The notes under the pieces: generated by a model | The model's database searches: none | Told to the model about the DNA's origin: nothing | What the model saw: only the letters and a program-made list of their open reading frames with translations | Source: Levilactobacillus yonginensis | Lineage (GTDB): Bacteria > Bacillota > Bacilli > Lactobacillales > Lactobacillaceae | NCBI RefSeq assembly: GCF_964065165.1 | Contig: NZ_OZ061549.1 | Span: forward strand, 1,488,001-1,552,000 | Direction: 5' to 3' | DNA: 64,000 nt | Position numbers and translations under genes: made by a program | Shown here: in pieces, positions 17,161-25,068 of the stretch | Position numbering within the stretch: position 1 is the stretch's first letter | How the letters are laid out: every line of letters starts with the position of its first letter

Positions 17161-17823
17161 CTACGCGACCCACCACTGATCCTCGGTCGGCAGGTAGATC
17201 CAACCCACGCGCCGCACGTCCACACTGAGTTCATTTTGACTAGATACCGGGAAGCCGGACATGCTCAGCATGCCGACGTCCGCTACGACTGGCCGATCAA
17301 GACTAAACGAAATCGTCTTCTCTGCTCGCCAATTACTAGCATCTGGTGTCAACTGGCTAGCCACTGACGGCAGCGGTGAATGGTATCCGGCCACGTATAA
17401 CCGCGCGCTGCTCTGCGGCGTAAGCAAGGCTAGACCCGTCAATACCAAAACCGTACCCGTGACCCACTTACTGGCGCGGTCAAAGGTCACACCGAGCCGA
17501 GCGTTGGCTAACAACCAGCCTGTGAGCAAGGTCAACGCTGGCAATAACGGTGCCACGTAAACGCTCGCCCGCTCATTGGAAAATAACGTTAACACTAATA
17601 ATGCAACCGAACTGATAACCCACGGTCGTTGCCGCCGCGCAAATCCCGCAACAATCACTAACCATGGCACCAGCAAAAGTAACAGCTCACCGACCGACGC
17701 CATCACCGTCACAATGTTCAATCCACTTAGGCCATTAAAGGCAACCCAGCCAATGGTTCGTAGCCACCAAAAAGCATAAAAACCAGCGGTGATCCCCCAC
17801 CGCTGCCAGTTTAGTCGATTCAT
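17161..17823 (-). CDS. Uncharacterised membrane protein
   Basis: 220 residues with four or five hydrophobic helices in the first two thirds (AGFYAFWWLRTIGWVAF, ELLLLLVPWLVIVAGF, VISSVALLVLTLF, VYVAPLLPALTLLTGWLL, VTGTVLVLTGLALL). A soluble C-terminal part of about 75 residues ends TEDQWWVA. I favour ATG 17823, preceded by GGAGTGGGGAAATTG, over upstream starts that overlap the lipoprotein gene. It lies 31 bp downstream of the PepSY lipoprotein in a likely operon. Function is not recognised. Confidence 0.65.
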   Translation of the reverse strand: MNRLNWQRWGITAGFYAFWWLRTIGWVAFNGLSGLNIVTVMASVGELLLLLVPWLVIVAGFARRQRPWVISSVALLVLTLFSNERASVYVAPLLPALTLLTGWLLANARLGVTFDRASKWVTGTVLVLTGLALLTPQSSARLYVAGYHSPLPSVASQLTPDASNWRAEKTISFSLDRPVVADVGMLSMSGFPVSSQNELSVDVRRVGWIYLPTEDQWWVA

Positions 17824-17854
17824 CAATTTCCCCACTCCAAAGTTCCCCACGTGT

Positions 17855-18454
17855 TTAATCGTCATCTCGCTCAGTTGCCAGTACCTTCCCGGTGGACGCA
17901 TCAAGCGTCACTTCGTGGTAAGTCCGGCCACTTTTGACCTTCACTTCCCACTGTGCCTGACCGTTCTCGCGGTCCAAAGACCAAGAAATAGCGTGACCAC
18001 TGACTTTTTGGGTTGCCGCTCGCGTGATAGTCGCCAACGACTTCAGCTGATTTGTGTCGAGACCCTCTTGCTTGCGAGCCACGCCCTGATCCTCATCTGC
18101 GTCTAGTTTTTCCCGGTGGACACGACTTTGCTTACCGCTTTGCGCATCAACCGTCAGCTCGTACTCGTGGTTACTGTCGACCCCCGTAAGTTCATACGCA
18201 TAACGCGGACCAATTGGCTCTATGGCGAGTTCCGTCACAACAGCTGTATTCCCAAATTCTTGGTGAAATTGGCGAATCGCCCCCTCGACGGTAACTTTGA
18301 TTTTCTTCTGAGCATCACCGGTTGCCGCAGTATCCGCTAGCTTACTGGAACTGGCTTCGCTAGAAGAATCGGCTGGCTTATTCGCTGATTGGCTGGCACC
18401 ACACCCGCTTAAAAGGAGACTGGTCACCAGCAACGTCAATCCTAGTTTACCCAT
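17855..18454 (-). CDS. PepSY-domain lipoprotein
   Basis: 199 residues with a lipobox (LLLSGC) after a short hydrophobic signal, then a Ser/Ala/Asp linker. Two PepSY-like units follow: AIRQFHQEFGNTAVVTELAIEP..YELTVDAQSGKQ and ATQKVSGHAISWSLDRENGQAQWEVKV..VTLDASTGKVLA. PepSY domains are extracytoplasmic inhibitor or ligand-binding folds, often near sensor kinases or proteases. The ATG at 18454 follows GGAGGAAAAGATT. It probably shares a transcript with the membrane protein downstream. Confidence 0.85.
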   Translation of the reverse strand: MGKLGLTLLVTSLLLSGCGASQSANKPADSSSEASSSKLADTAATGDAQKKIKVTVEGAIRQFHQEFGNTAVVTELAIEPIGPRYAYELTGVDSNHEYELTVDAQSGKQSRVHREKLDADEDQGVARKQEGLDTNQLKSLATITRAATQKVSGHAISWSLDRENGQAQWEVKVKSGRTYHEVTLDASTGKVLATERDDD

Positions 18455-18541
18455 AATCTTTTCCTCCATTGATTAGTAAAGGGGTCGTCAGTTAATAACC
18501 CAAGTCTACCAATCTCCTTGAAAAATAGCTATTAGGACCCT

Positions 18542-18985
18542 CTAGTCCTCGGAATCTTCAGAAGAATTTAACGTACTGACCAAGTGTTGGAGAGCTCGTA
18601 CGAGGTCGGCCCGTTCTGTATCAGAGTAGCCTGCTAACCGCTGTCGTAGAGCCGTCTCCCGCGCAACTTTAATCTGCAACAGTGCCCGTTGCCCTTGTGG
18701 ACTCAGAGTGATCCGTCGAACGCGTTGGTCGCGCCGCTCTACCTCCGTGAGTACGCCCGCTTCGACCAGCTTATCGACCTGGCGGCTAACTGACGAGTGG
18801 TTCCGACCAATCTGATTGGCCAGTTCACCAATACTGATTTCCGGTTGCCGTCCGACCCGCACAATAATTGGCAGCGCGACTGGCTCCAAGGTAATCCCTG
18901 CTCGCTTCAACAAGTCATGATCCTGCTTTGGTTGATTAAAAAACGTGACAATTTCAAATATTGCTTCAAAAATTTCATTATCCAT
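18542..18985 (-). CDS. MarR-family transcriptional regulator
   Basis: 147-residue winged-helix regulator. SIGELANQIGRNHSSVSRQVDKLVEAGVL is the recognition region, followed by the wing (RRDQRVRRITLSPQG). It is divergent from an FMN reductase, the usual target type. The upstream ATG at 18994 overlaps a TATAAT on the minus strand (18998-18993), so I place the start at 18985, making the message nearly leaderless if that TATAAT is the -10. A palindrome lies between the divergent genes. Confidence 0.85.
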   Translation of the reverse strand: MDNEIFEAIFEIVTFFNQPKQDHDLLKRAGITLEPVALPIIVRVGRQPEISIGELANQIGRNHSSVSRQVDKLVEAGVLTEVERRDQRVRRITLSPQGQRALLQIKVARETALRQRLAGYSDTERADLVRALQHLVSTLNSSEDSED

Positions 18986-19011
18986 AGTTGTCATTATACC
19001 AGAAGCATGCT

Positions 19012-19027
19012 AATATGTGTGCATATT
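19012..19027. promoter_or_regulatory. Probable MarR operator
   Basis: Palindrome AATATGTGTGCATATT centred between the marR-like gene and the FMN reductase gene, upstream of a TATAAG (19033-19038). MarR proteins bind such 14-18 bp dyads, so control of both genes is expected. Confidence 0.55.
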
Positions 19028-19062
19028 GCACCTATAAGATTTCTCACGAAGGAGACGCTCCC

Positions 19063-19617
19063 ATGACTAAAAAAATTGGCTTAATTATTGGTTCCACTCG
19101 GCCCAGCCGCATCAGTCCTAGCATCGGTAGCTGGTTGCAGCAAGCTGCCGCGCAACCTGAGTTGACCATTGATCTGATTGACCTGGCCAAGATCAACCTG
19201 CCCTTCCTGGACGAAGTGGCAATGCCCTCAGACGGCAACTACGCGCTGGCTCACACCCAGCAGTGGAGTGAGTTGATTCAGGGCTACGATGGCTTTATTT
19301 TGCTCTTTCCACAATACAACTGGGGCTACCCCGCTCCCCTGAAGAACGCCCTGGATACGCTTTACGCTGAGTGGCGCGGTAAGCCGGTCAGCCTGGTTTC
19401 CTATGGTAGTCATGGTGGCTTTCAAGCCGCGTTGGGCATGCAATTGGTTGTCCGTGGCTTGAAGATGCCAATCATGACAAACAACCTCAGAATCGACTTG
19501 AAGAAGCCTGATCTGACCGAGGATGGTCAATTCATCGACCCCGCCCAGGCACTCGCCCCTTACACTTTTGATGCCCAACAACTAGGTGCTGAATTCGTGC
19601 ATCGTTTGGCAGACTAG
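19063..19617 (+). CDS. NAD(P)H-dependent FMN reductase
   Basis: 184-residue flavodoxin-like reductase of the NADPH-dependent FMN reductase / ChrR / quinone reductase group. GSTRPSRISPSIGSWL is the phosphate-binding loop and LFPQYNWGYPAPLKNALDTL is the conserved flavin contact. It would reduce quinones, azo compounds or metals as a detoxifying enzyme. Start ATG 19063 follows AAGGAGACGCTCCC; the longer frame from 18988 runs through the promoter. Divergent from a MarR-type regulator, suggesting stress induction. Confidence 0.9.
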   Translation: MTKKIGLIIGSTRPSRISPSIGSWLQQAAAQPELTIDLIDLAKINLPFLDEVAMPSDGNYALAHTQQWSELIQGYDGFILLFPQYNWGYPAPLKNALDTLYAEWRGKPVSLVSYGSHGGFQAALGMQLVVRGLKMPIMTNNLRIDLKKPDLTEDGQFIDPAQALAPYTFDAQQLGAEFVHRLAD

Positions 19618-19667
19618 TTTTCCCGGGGGGGCGAGCACCAGTAGCGTTCCCAAACCTTCGTAATTTA

Positions 19668-19711
19668 AAATTGGTTCTAGAAATTATGCAATTTCTAGAA
19701 CCAATTTTTTC
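19668..19711 (+). terminator. Terminator after the FMN reductase
   Basis: Stem AATTGGTTCTAGAAA/TTTCTAGAACCAATT with a T run; it can work in both directions and also faces the convergent GDPD gene. Confidence 0.88.
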
Positions 19712-19793
19712 GTTTCATTAATTTCAAAGCTAGTTGTGCTAAAAATTTTCAAAATCAAGTTGCGATATCTGTCACCGGAAAAACCGGGCAAAG

Positions 19794-20486
19794 TTACCCT
19801 TGTTTCTGATCCCGCAGACGCGTCATACCGACAAAGTCATCGGTGAAGATTCCCGCCACGTGCTTCGCAAACAGCTTTTCTGCTAAAGCCGGATCATCCA
19901 CCGTCCAAATCCGTTCAGCCACCGGCACGTCGTCCTGGTAATGGCTCAAATGAAGCCCACTCAAATGCTCATTGGCCACAAAGGCCGCCGCATTCACCAC
20001 CGGCTGATCCGTGAGCCAACAATACGATTCATTCGGCGCTAATTGTTGACACGTCTTTAAAGTTGGCAGATGGAAGGACGAATAAATAACTGGGTGCCGC
20101 AGTGGCGTGGCATTAACCATCCCCATCACAATTTTTTCAATTCCCGGATACTGGATGTTGTTCGTCTTAAATTCCAAATTCAGTTGGACGTCCTGGTTGC
20201 TAACCAACGTCAGGAACTCCGCTAACGTGGGAATCAACTCGCCCGCTGCTAACTGAAAGTGCCGCAACTCTGCCAGCGTATAATCTTGAATCAAGCCGGT
20301 GCCATTAGTTGTACGGTCGATTCGCTCATCGTGCATGATGACGGGCACTAGGTCCTTCGTCAGTTGAACGTCAAACTCAATCCCTTCGATACCGTGTTCA
20401 ACGGCGTATCGAAAACCCGCCAGACTATTTTCTGGAAATTTTGCGGGATACCCCCGGTGACCAAACACAACCGTTTTCTCTGCCAT
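19794..20486 (-). CDS. Glycerophosphodiester phosphodiesterase (GDPD family)
   Basis: 230-residue TIM-barrel phosphodiesterase. FGHRGYPAKFPENS gives the catalytic His-Arg pair, EGIEFDVQLTKDLVPVIMHDERIDRTTNG gives the metal-binding Glu/Asp and second His, and NLEFKTNN the third acidic site. No signal peptide, so cytosolic: hydrolysis of glycerophosphodiesters to glycerol-3-phosphate and alcohol. I chose ATG 20486, just before the conserved region, with AGGGAG about 10 nt upstream; a start at 20573 would add an unsupported tail. Confidence 0.88.
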   Translation of the reverse strand: MAEKTVVFGHRGYPAKFPENSLAGFRYAVEHGIEGIEFDVQLTKDLVPVIMHDERIDRTTNGTGLIQDYTLAELRHFQLAAGELIPTLAEFLTLVSNQDVQLNLEFKTNNIQYPGIEKIVMGMVNATPLRHPVIYSSFHLPTLKTCQQLAPNESYCWLTDQPVVNAAAFVANEHLSGLHLSHYQDDVPVAERIWTVDDPALAEKLFAKHVAGIFTDDFVGMTRLRDQKQG

Positions 20487-20581
20487 ACCTATCCGACTCC
20501 CTAATCTTGGCCGTGAACCGACCAGCTCATTTTTTGTCTTCCCCACTATTATACCGCGCTGAGTTTCTACCATAGAAATTA

Positions 20582-20622
20582 ACCGTCAGATGCGGTGCCT
20601 TACTGGTGACCGCTCTGACGGT
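20582..20622. repeat. Strong isolated hairpin upstream of the GDPD gene
   Basis: ACCGTCAGA/TCTGACGGT with GCGGT/ACCGC nested inside. No T run on the plus strand; a short TTAATTT follows on the minus strand. A second hairpin (CGACCTTGCAG/CTGCAAGGTCG) lies at 20708-20744. Purpose unknown. The rest of 20487-20932 shows no gene. Confidence 0.6.
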
Positions 20623-20932
20623 CGAAAGTATTTATACCTGCCGATTTTAGTTTACTCCTAATATTTCAAGAATCAGTATCGGTTCCGTACAAAAATCGTA
20701 AATAAAACGACCTTGCAGCGGGGGTCGGGGCCACTGCAAGGTCGGGTAATACCGTATTAAATGAAGGTTGACCGTTTTTAGAAATCGGTTAGTCTTTGTG
20801 ATAACAACGCCGCTATATTCTAGTATGATCTTACGTCTACCGCCCGCCAAATATGGCTAGACTGGTGTGGGCGCGCCTGAACCTATAGCCGTCATGAGTG
20901 GTGCGAGTGAATCTTCAATCGTAGTACAATCA

Positions 20933-21112
20933 GAGCCGGAGGTGGCCAGAGATGGCACCGGCCGTGAAAGTGGTGTTAACTGGTGATTTTCCAGTTTACA
21001 GCACGGGCGACTTTGAAGACACGGGGTCTTCGTGGCTTCAAATCGAGCGAGAAGCCCGTTCTTTGGCTGAAGCGTCCCCACAGCCGGCGCCATCCCTGGC
21101 CGCCGGAGTGCG
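20933..21112 (+). repeat. Cloverleaf intergenic repeat, copy G
   Basis: Arms GGTGGCCAGAGATGGCACCG and the closing CGGCGCCATCCCTGGCCGCC are nearly fully complementary. Internal hairpins are TGTTAACTGG/CCAGTTTACA, CTTTGAAGACACG/CGTGGCTTCAAA and GAAGCCCGTTCTTTGGCT. It lies 28 bp downstream of the MetE-like gene. Confidence 0.82.
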
Positions 21113-21140
21113 CCTAATTTAGCAGTCTCAGTAGATCACG

Positions 21141-22271
21141 TTAGTCCGCACCCCACACGTCGTCGGCAATCTCCTTCACCAACTTCAGCTTAGCCCACTG
21201 CTGGTCTTCCGTCAGCTCATTACCCTCCTCAGTAGAGGCAAAACCACACTGCGTGGAAAGCGCCAGATTAGCTAGTGGCACCTGCTTAGCGGCAGCCTGA
21301 ATCCGTGCCTTAACGCTAGCCACGTCCTCCAACTCCGGAAACTTCGACGTAATCAGACCTAAAACCAACCGTTTATCGGGGTTGCCATTCCAAATCCTTT
21401 TGAGTGGCGTAAAGCTCCCAGCCCGTTCATTGTCGTACTCCAGGAAAAGGCCGTTGTAATTTAGCTGCCCCAGGTAATCGGCAATAGCATCGTACCCCCC
21501 TGAGAACAGGTACGTCGACTTGAAGTTACCGCGACAAATATGAGTTGTGACCGTCAGATCTGTCGGCAGGCCCGTCAACAATTGGTTGATGACCCGCACA
21601 GCATCCTCGGCTAAGCTCACATACTTTTGATGGGCCGTGGCATCACCCTGTGTTTCGTGCAGCTTACTAATTAAAAAGGCCCAAGTCGTATCATCAATCT
21701 GCAAATAACGACAGCCCAGATCATAGAAGTGTTGAATCGTTTCATGATAGGCCTTGGCTAAATCATCCAGGTAGGCGTCCCAGGTCTCATAAAATTGCTG
21801 CCAATTGTCACTACGGTTATCCCGAAACAGCATAGTGGGGGACGGAATCGTCTGCTTCACCAGCACATCAGCTGGTACCAAGCTCTGTAGATACTGGAAG
21901 CTCTCAAAGAACGGGTGGTCCGGGTTAAACGCCACTTTTCCGACCAGATCAGCGTTATCGGTCCGAGTCTTACTGCCGTGGAACTGATAACTTTGTTGGT
22001 AATCGTAGTGCCCCACGCCCGTCAGGCCCCAGAGAAAGTCCAGGTGCCACCAACTCCGGTTAAACTCGCCATCGGTGATGGCCTTCAAGCCTAGACTGAC
22101 CTGAGCAGCAGCGATTCGTTTGGTTTCAGCCCGCTGAACGGTCTGTAACTCATCAGCGGTAAGCTCACCCTGGGAAAACTTCGCCCGAGCCTCCTTCAAA
22201 GCGGTTGGCCGTAATAGGCTACCCACAACATCGTAGCGGTAAGGGAATTTCGTTTGCGTCGTTGTTGTCAT
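21141..22271 (-). CDS. Cobalamin-independent methionine synthase-like protein (MetE C-terminal family, YxjG/YxjH type)
   Basis: 376-residue stand-alone MetE C-terminal barrel. Candidate zinc ligands are His and Cys in TTHICRGNF, Glu in FLEYDNERAG and Cys in LSTQCGFAST. The family signature GSLLRP opens the protein and ITDGEFNRSWWHLDF follows. Such proteins transfer methyl groups to homocysteine or related thiols; the methyl donor for this short family is not settled. Start ATG follows TAGGAGGAAATAAG. No S-box or T-box is visible upstream. It is monocistronic. Confidence 0.87.
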   Translation of the reverse strand: MTTTTQTKFPYRYDVVGSLLRPTALKEARAKFSQGELTADELQTVQRAETKRIAAAQVSLGLKAITDGEFNRSWWHLDFLWGLTGVGHYDYQQSYQFHGSKTRTDNADLVGKVAFNPDHPFFESFQYLQSLVPADVLVKQTIPSPTMLFRDNRSDNWQQFYETWDAYLDDLAKAYHETIQHFYDLGCRYLQIDDTTWAFLISKLHETQGDATAHQKYVSLAEDAVRVINQLLTGLPTDLTVTTHICRGNFKSTYLFSGGYDAIADYLGQLNYNGLFLEYDNERAGSFTPLKRIWNGNPDKRLVLGLITSKFPELEDVASVKARIQAAAKQVPLANLALSTQCGFASTEEGNELTEDQQWAKLKLVKEIADDVWGAD

Positions 22272-22424
22272 CTTATTTCCTCCTAGAATTCACTGTCGTC
22301 TGGTCCGTCACTGTTTTGGATAAACCGCCTAAATCGTTCGACTGGCAACGTGTTTCGCTCACACTACCAGCGTCAGTTTGCCAGTGCCTGCTCAGCGTGC
22401 ACCGCTAAACAGTCACGGGGATTA

Positions 22425-22596
22425 GGGCTTGGGACAAAAGTCTCAAACCCTTTTTGTGCTCCGAACGTAAATAGTCGAAACGTGCGACAACAAGCAGTCA
22501 ACTCCGCTTAACCCCGATAGACAAACAATCCAAGACCGGGATTATTCGTCTATCGACGTTAATGCTCATTGACTAACCGCCTTTTGTCCCACTCTC
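22425..22596. repeat. MITE-like element; contains copy 2 of the 62-bp repeat
   Basis: Begins GGGCTTGGGACAAAAG and ends CTTTTGTCCCACTCTC, giving terminal inverted repeats GGGACAAAAG (22431-22440) and CTTTTGTCCC (22581-22590). An inner hairpin CGATAGAC..GTCTATCG and the 62-bp block shared with 17092-17153 lie inside. No coding capacity. The rest of 22272-22643 shows no gene. Confidence 0.65.
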
Positions 22597-22643
22597 AGTC
22601 CAGCGATATAACGCAAGTCCATCCATCTTTCTAATCGATCAGG

Positions 22644-23765
22644 ACGACGAATTTACAATTGAAGTGCAACAAGTAAGAAGAAAATAAAAAAGAACTCATA
22701 GCCTGAGTCCTGTAAAATGAAGTCACCACAACAATCACTTAAAGGAGATCTTAGGCTATGAGTCCGTACAATCATCTTACCTTAAAAGACCGAGAATGCA
22801 TACTGTTAGGAGTCACTTTAAACGATACTTATCAAGGTATTGCGGAGAAAATTGGCTGCTCAAAAGCCACCGTATCACGCGAAATTAAGCGCAACGGTGG
22901 CCGTGATGCATATTCAGCTGTCAAAGCACAAGAGAACTATCAGAGACGGCGACTGAAAAGCCGACGTCCTAGGATCTTAGCTGACTTGAAACTACGAGAT
23001 TTTGTCCTTCACCGCATCGTTCAATGCCAATGGTCTCCGGAACAAATCTCAGGCCGTTTAGTTCACGAAAATAGCGAATGGCAAATCAGTTACAATACTA
23101 TTTATCGCGGAATTAAACTCGATAATTTAGGGATTAAACGCAAGAGTCACGGTGCTCGTGGTTTTGCCCGAAAGTTGCGCCACCGTGGCAAAACCCGTAA
23201 GGTCAAAGGAACGGTTAACGAACGACGTGGTCGGTTTAACGAAGTTCTTTCAGTTCATGAACGACCAGTTTCGTGTAATAAACGGAGCTGGTTCGGCCAT
23301 TGGGAAGGCGACACCGTTCGGGGTAAAACTGGGCGTTCAGCTTTGGTTACATTGGTGGACCGTAAATCACGGTACTTATTGTCTCAACGAGTTTCCAAAG
23401 TAAACGCCAAGAACGTCACGCAAGCTATGATTGACCTACTGCATACTGTGACGCCCAAACGAGTTCGTACGCTTACGCCGGATCGTGGAACTGAATTCGC
23501 AGGATACCGCGAAGTTAGTCAAGAACTTGGTATTCCAGTCTATTTCCCAGATCCACATGCGCCCCAGCAACGGGGAACCAATGAGAATACCAATGGCCTT
23601 ATTCGTGAGTACTTCCCCAAGGGAACCGATTTAGATCAGCTCACTGACCAAGATATTTATCAGTTCGTTGAAGTGCTAAATAACCGACCACGCAAGATTT
23701 TAGGCTGGAAGAGTCCATCTGAAGTTTTCTTTGGGACAAAGTTACACTTGATTTGACAATTCGTC
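22644..23765 (+). mobile_element. Intact IS30-family insertion sequence
   Basis: 1122 bp bounded by imperfect inverted repeats of about 25 bp (left GACGAATTTACAATTGAAGT; the right end read inward is GACGAATTGTCAAATCAAGT). Same ends as the decayed copy at 7930-9020. Full-length transposase inside. Confidence 0.92.
22758..23756 (+). CDS. IS30-family transposase
   Basis: 332 residues, the usual length. The N-terminal helix-turn-helix (YQGIAEKIGCSKATVSREIKR) precedes the DDE core: Asp in GHWEGDTVRG, Asp in LTPDRGTEF, Glu in the NENTNGLIREYFPKG region. The ATG follows AAAGGAG. The frame is intact, so the element is presumably active and could supply transposase in trans to the decayed copy with matching ends. 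Confidence 0.95.
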   Translation: MSPYNHLTLKDRECILLGVTLNDTYQGIAEKIGCSKATVSREIKRNGGRDAYSAVKAQENYQRRRLKSRRPRILADLKLRDFVLHRIVQCQWSPEQISGRLVHENSEWQISYNTIYRGIKLDNLGIKRKSHGARGFARKLRHRGKTRKVKGTVNERRGRFNEVLSVHERPVSCNKRSWFGHWEGDTVRGKTGRSALVTLVDRKSRYLLSQRVSKVNAKNVTQAMIDLLHTVTPKRVRTLTPDRGTEFAGYREVSQELGIPVYFPDPHAPQQRGTNENTNGLIREYFPKGTDLDQLTDQDIYQFVEVLNNRPRKILGWKSPSEVFFGTKLHLI

Positions 23766-23773
23766 ACACAAAA

Positions 23774-23829
23774 AAACGCGCTCATCCCCAGAACTAATTG
23801 CTTAGTTCAAGGGACGAACGCGTCGTTTT
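23774..23829. terminator. Hairpin beside the IS30 right end
   Basis: Interrupted stem ACGCG-TC-TCCC-GAACTAA / TTAGTTC-GGGA-GA-CGCGT followed by CGTTTT. No intact gene feeds it on the plus strand, so it may be the orphan terminator of sequence split by the IS. The remainder to 24099 has no gene. Confidence 0.55.
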
Positions 23830-24099
23830 ACCACCCTAATTCACACAGCCCTCACAGACTCTGCCTCAACGGTACCAATTGATACCCGGAAAGTTAACGG
23901 TTCCTACCGACCAAACAGCGCGAACCGCTTGATAGCTATCGGGAGCTCATCTTCATGGCTAACCACTGGCCCGTTTCCACTTACCGGGCTCACTGAACAG
24001 CGGCGTCGTCACTACTCTTCTCCTAGCTGAGATTATGACAATTCGATTAGAAATTAATGATAAGCTTATGCTCTGGCCTCATAATTGTCAAGTGGTTTT

Positions 24100-25053
24100 T
24101 TAGGAAAGCACCACCACTTTGCCAAAACTCTGGTGGCTCGCTAAATATTCGTGTGCTGCCCGCATATCTTGCAGGGCAAAGACTTTAGCCGGTCGTACGT
24201 CAACGTGATGCGTATCGATCACCCGGAACAACTCCCGTAACCGGGCTTCGTCGATATCTCCGGAGCTAAATGCCGTCAGGTACGTGTTGCTGGGAATCCT
24301 AGCAACCGGTTCAAAATCCTGGAATCCCCACTGCCCACCTAGTTCTCCAGTAGCACTCACAATTCCGCCAGCCGTCAGATGTTGCAAGGAATTCGGCACC
24401 GTCGCGGCACCGATCAGTTCTAAAATTTTGTCGTACCGCTGGTCGGTCTGCAGCTCCCCATCCTTATCCAAAATAACTGCATCAAAACCTGCCGCCAGGA
24501 GTTGGTCACGTTTGGCTAAATTGCGGGTGGTCGCGGTCACCGTGAAATCAGCAGCTAGCGCATGGGCTAATTTAGCCGCCATCACGCCGACACCGCTGGT
24601 GCCACCCCGGACCAGCAACTGATCATGGTTCCGAATCTTCAGCCCCTGAAGCGCGCCAAAGGCCGTATAACCGGTCTCGGGGACAGCCGCCAGGTCAGCC
24701 CAGGATAACGTGGTTGTCACTGGGAAAATCTGCTGATTAGGAATCAAGGCAAACTCAGCGTAACTGCCATTGTACGCCCGACCCATCTCACCCATAAAGG
24801 TGACTACCGTCTGACCCACCGGAAGCCGCTGGACATCAGTCGTCTCTGCCACGACGCCCACCGCCTCAATCCCCAGGATCCGGGGAAACTTAACGGATGG
24901 TGACTCACCATCGCGGGTGAAGATTTCAGAGTGGTTGACGCCCCGACCTTTGACCTCAATCAACGTCCAGCCTGGTTTAACGGTTGGCCGGTCAACCTCA
25001 TGTAACGTCAATACTTCTGGTCCCCCGGGATGCTCTACGACAATTGCTTTCAT
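24100..25053 (-). CDS. Zinc-binding-type alcohol dehydrogenase-like / quinone oxidoreductase (MDR)
   Basis: 317-residue MDR protein: MKAIVVEHPGGPEVLTLHEV start, GRGVNHSEIFTRDG, GIEAVGVVAE, then a Rossmann motif VRGGTSGVGVMAAKLAHA. No zinc cysteine cluster, so an NADPH:quinone-type reductase is likely. The ATG follows AGGGAGGACTGGTAAAA. It lies 15 bp downstream of the ABC permease fusion and may be co-transcribed with it, though a functional link is not obvious. Confidence 0.85.
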   Translation of the reverse strand: MKAIVVEHPGGPEVLTLHEVDRPTVKPGWTLIEVKGRGVNHSEIFTRDGESPSVKFPRILGIEAVGVVAETTDVQRLPVGQTVVTFMGEMGRAYNGSYAEFALIPNQQIFPVTTTLSWADLAAVPETGYTAFGALQGLKIRNHDQLLVRGGTSGVGVMAAKLAHALAADFTVTATTRNLAKRDQLLAAGFDAVILDKDGELQTDQRYDKILELIGAATVPNSLQHLTAGGIVSATGELGGQWGFQDFEPVARIPSNTYLTAFSSGDIDEARLRELFRVIDTHHVDVRPAKVFALQDMRAAHEYLASHQSFGKVVVLS

Positions 25054-25068
25054 TTTTACCAGTCCTCC

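Noticed and set aside
20647..20850. 67-residue minus-strand frame
   Set aside because: Spans a strong hairpin, has no ribosome site and no protein-like pattern.
24037..24091. TGACAATT/AATTGTCA pairing as terminator of the MDR gene
   Set aside because: Short stem with a very large loop; the T run lies on the wrong strand for the gene.
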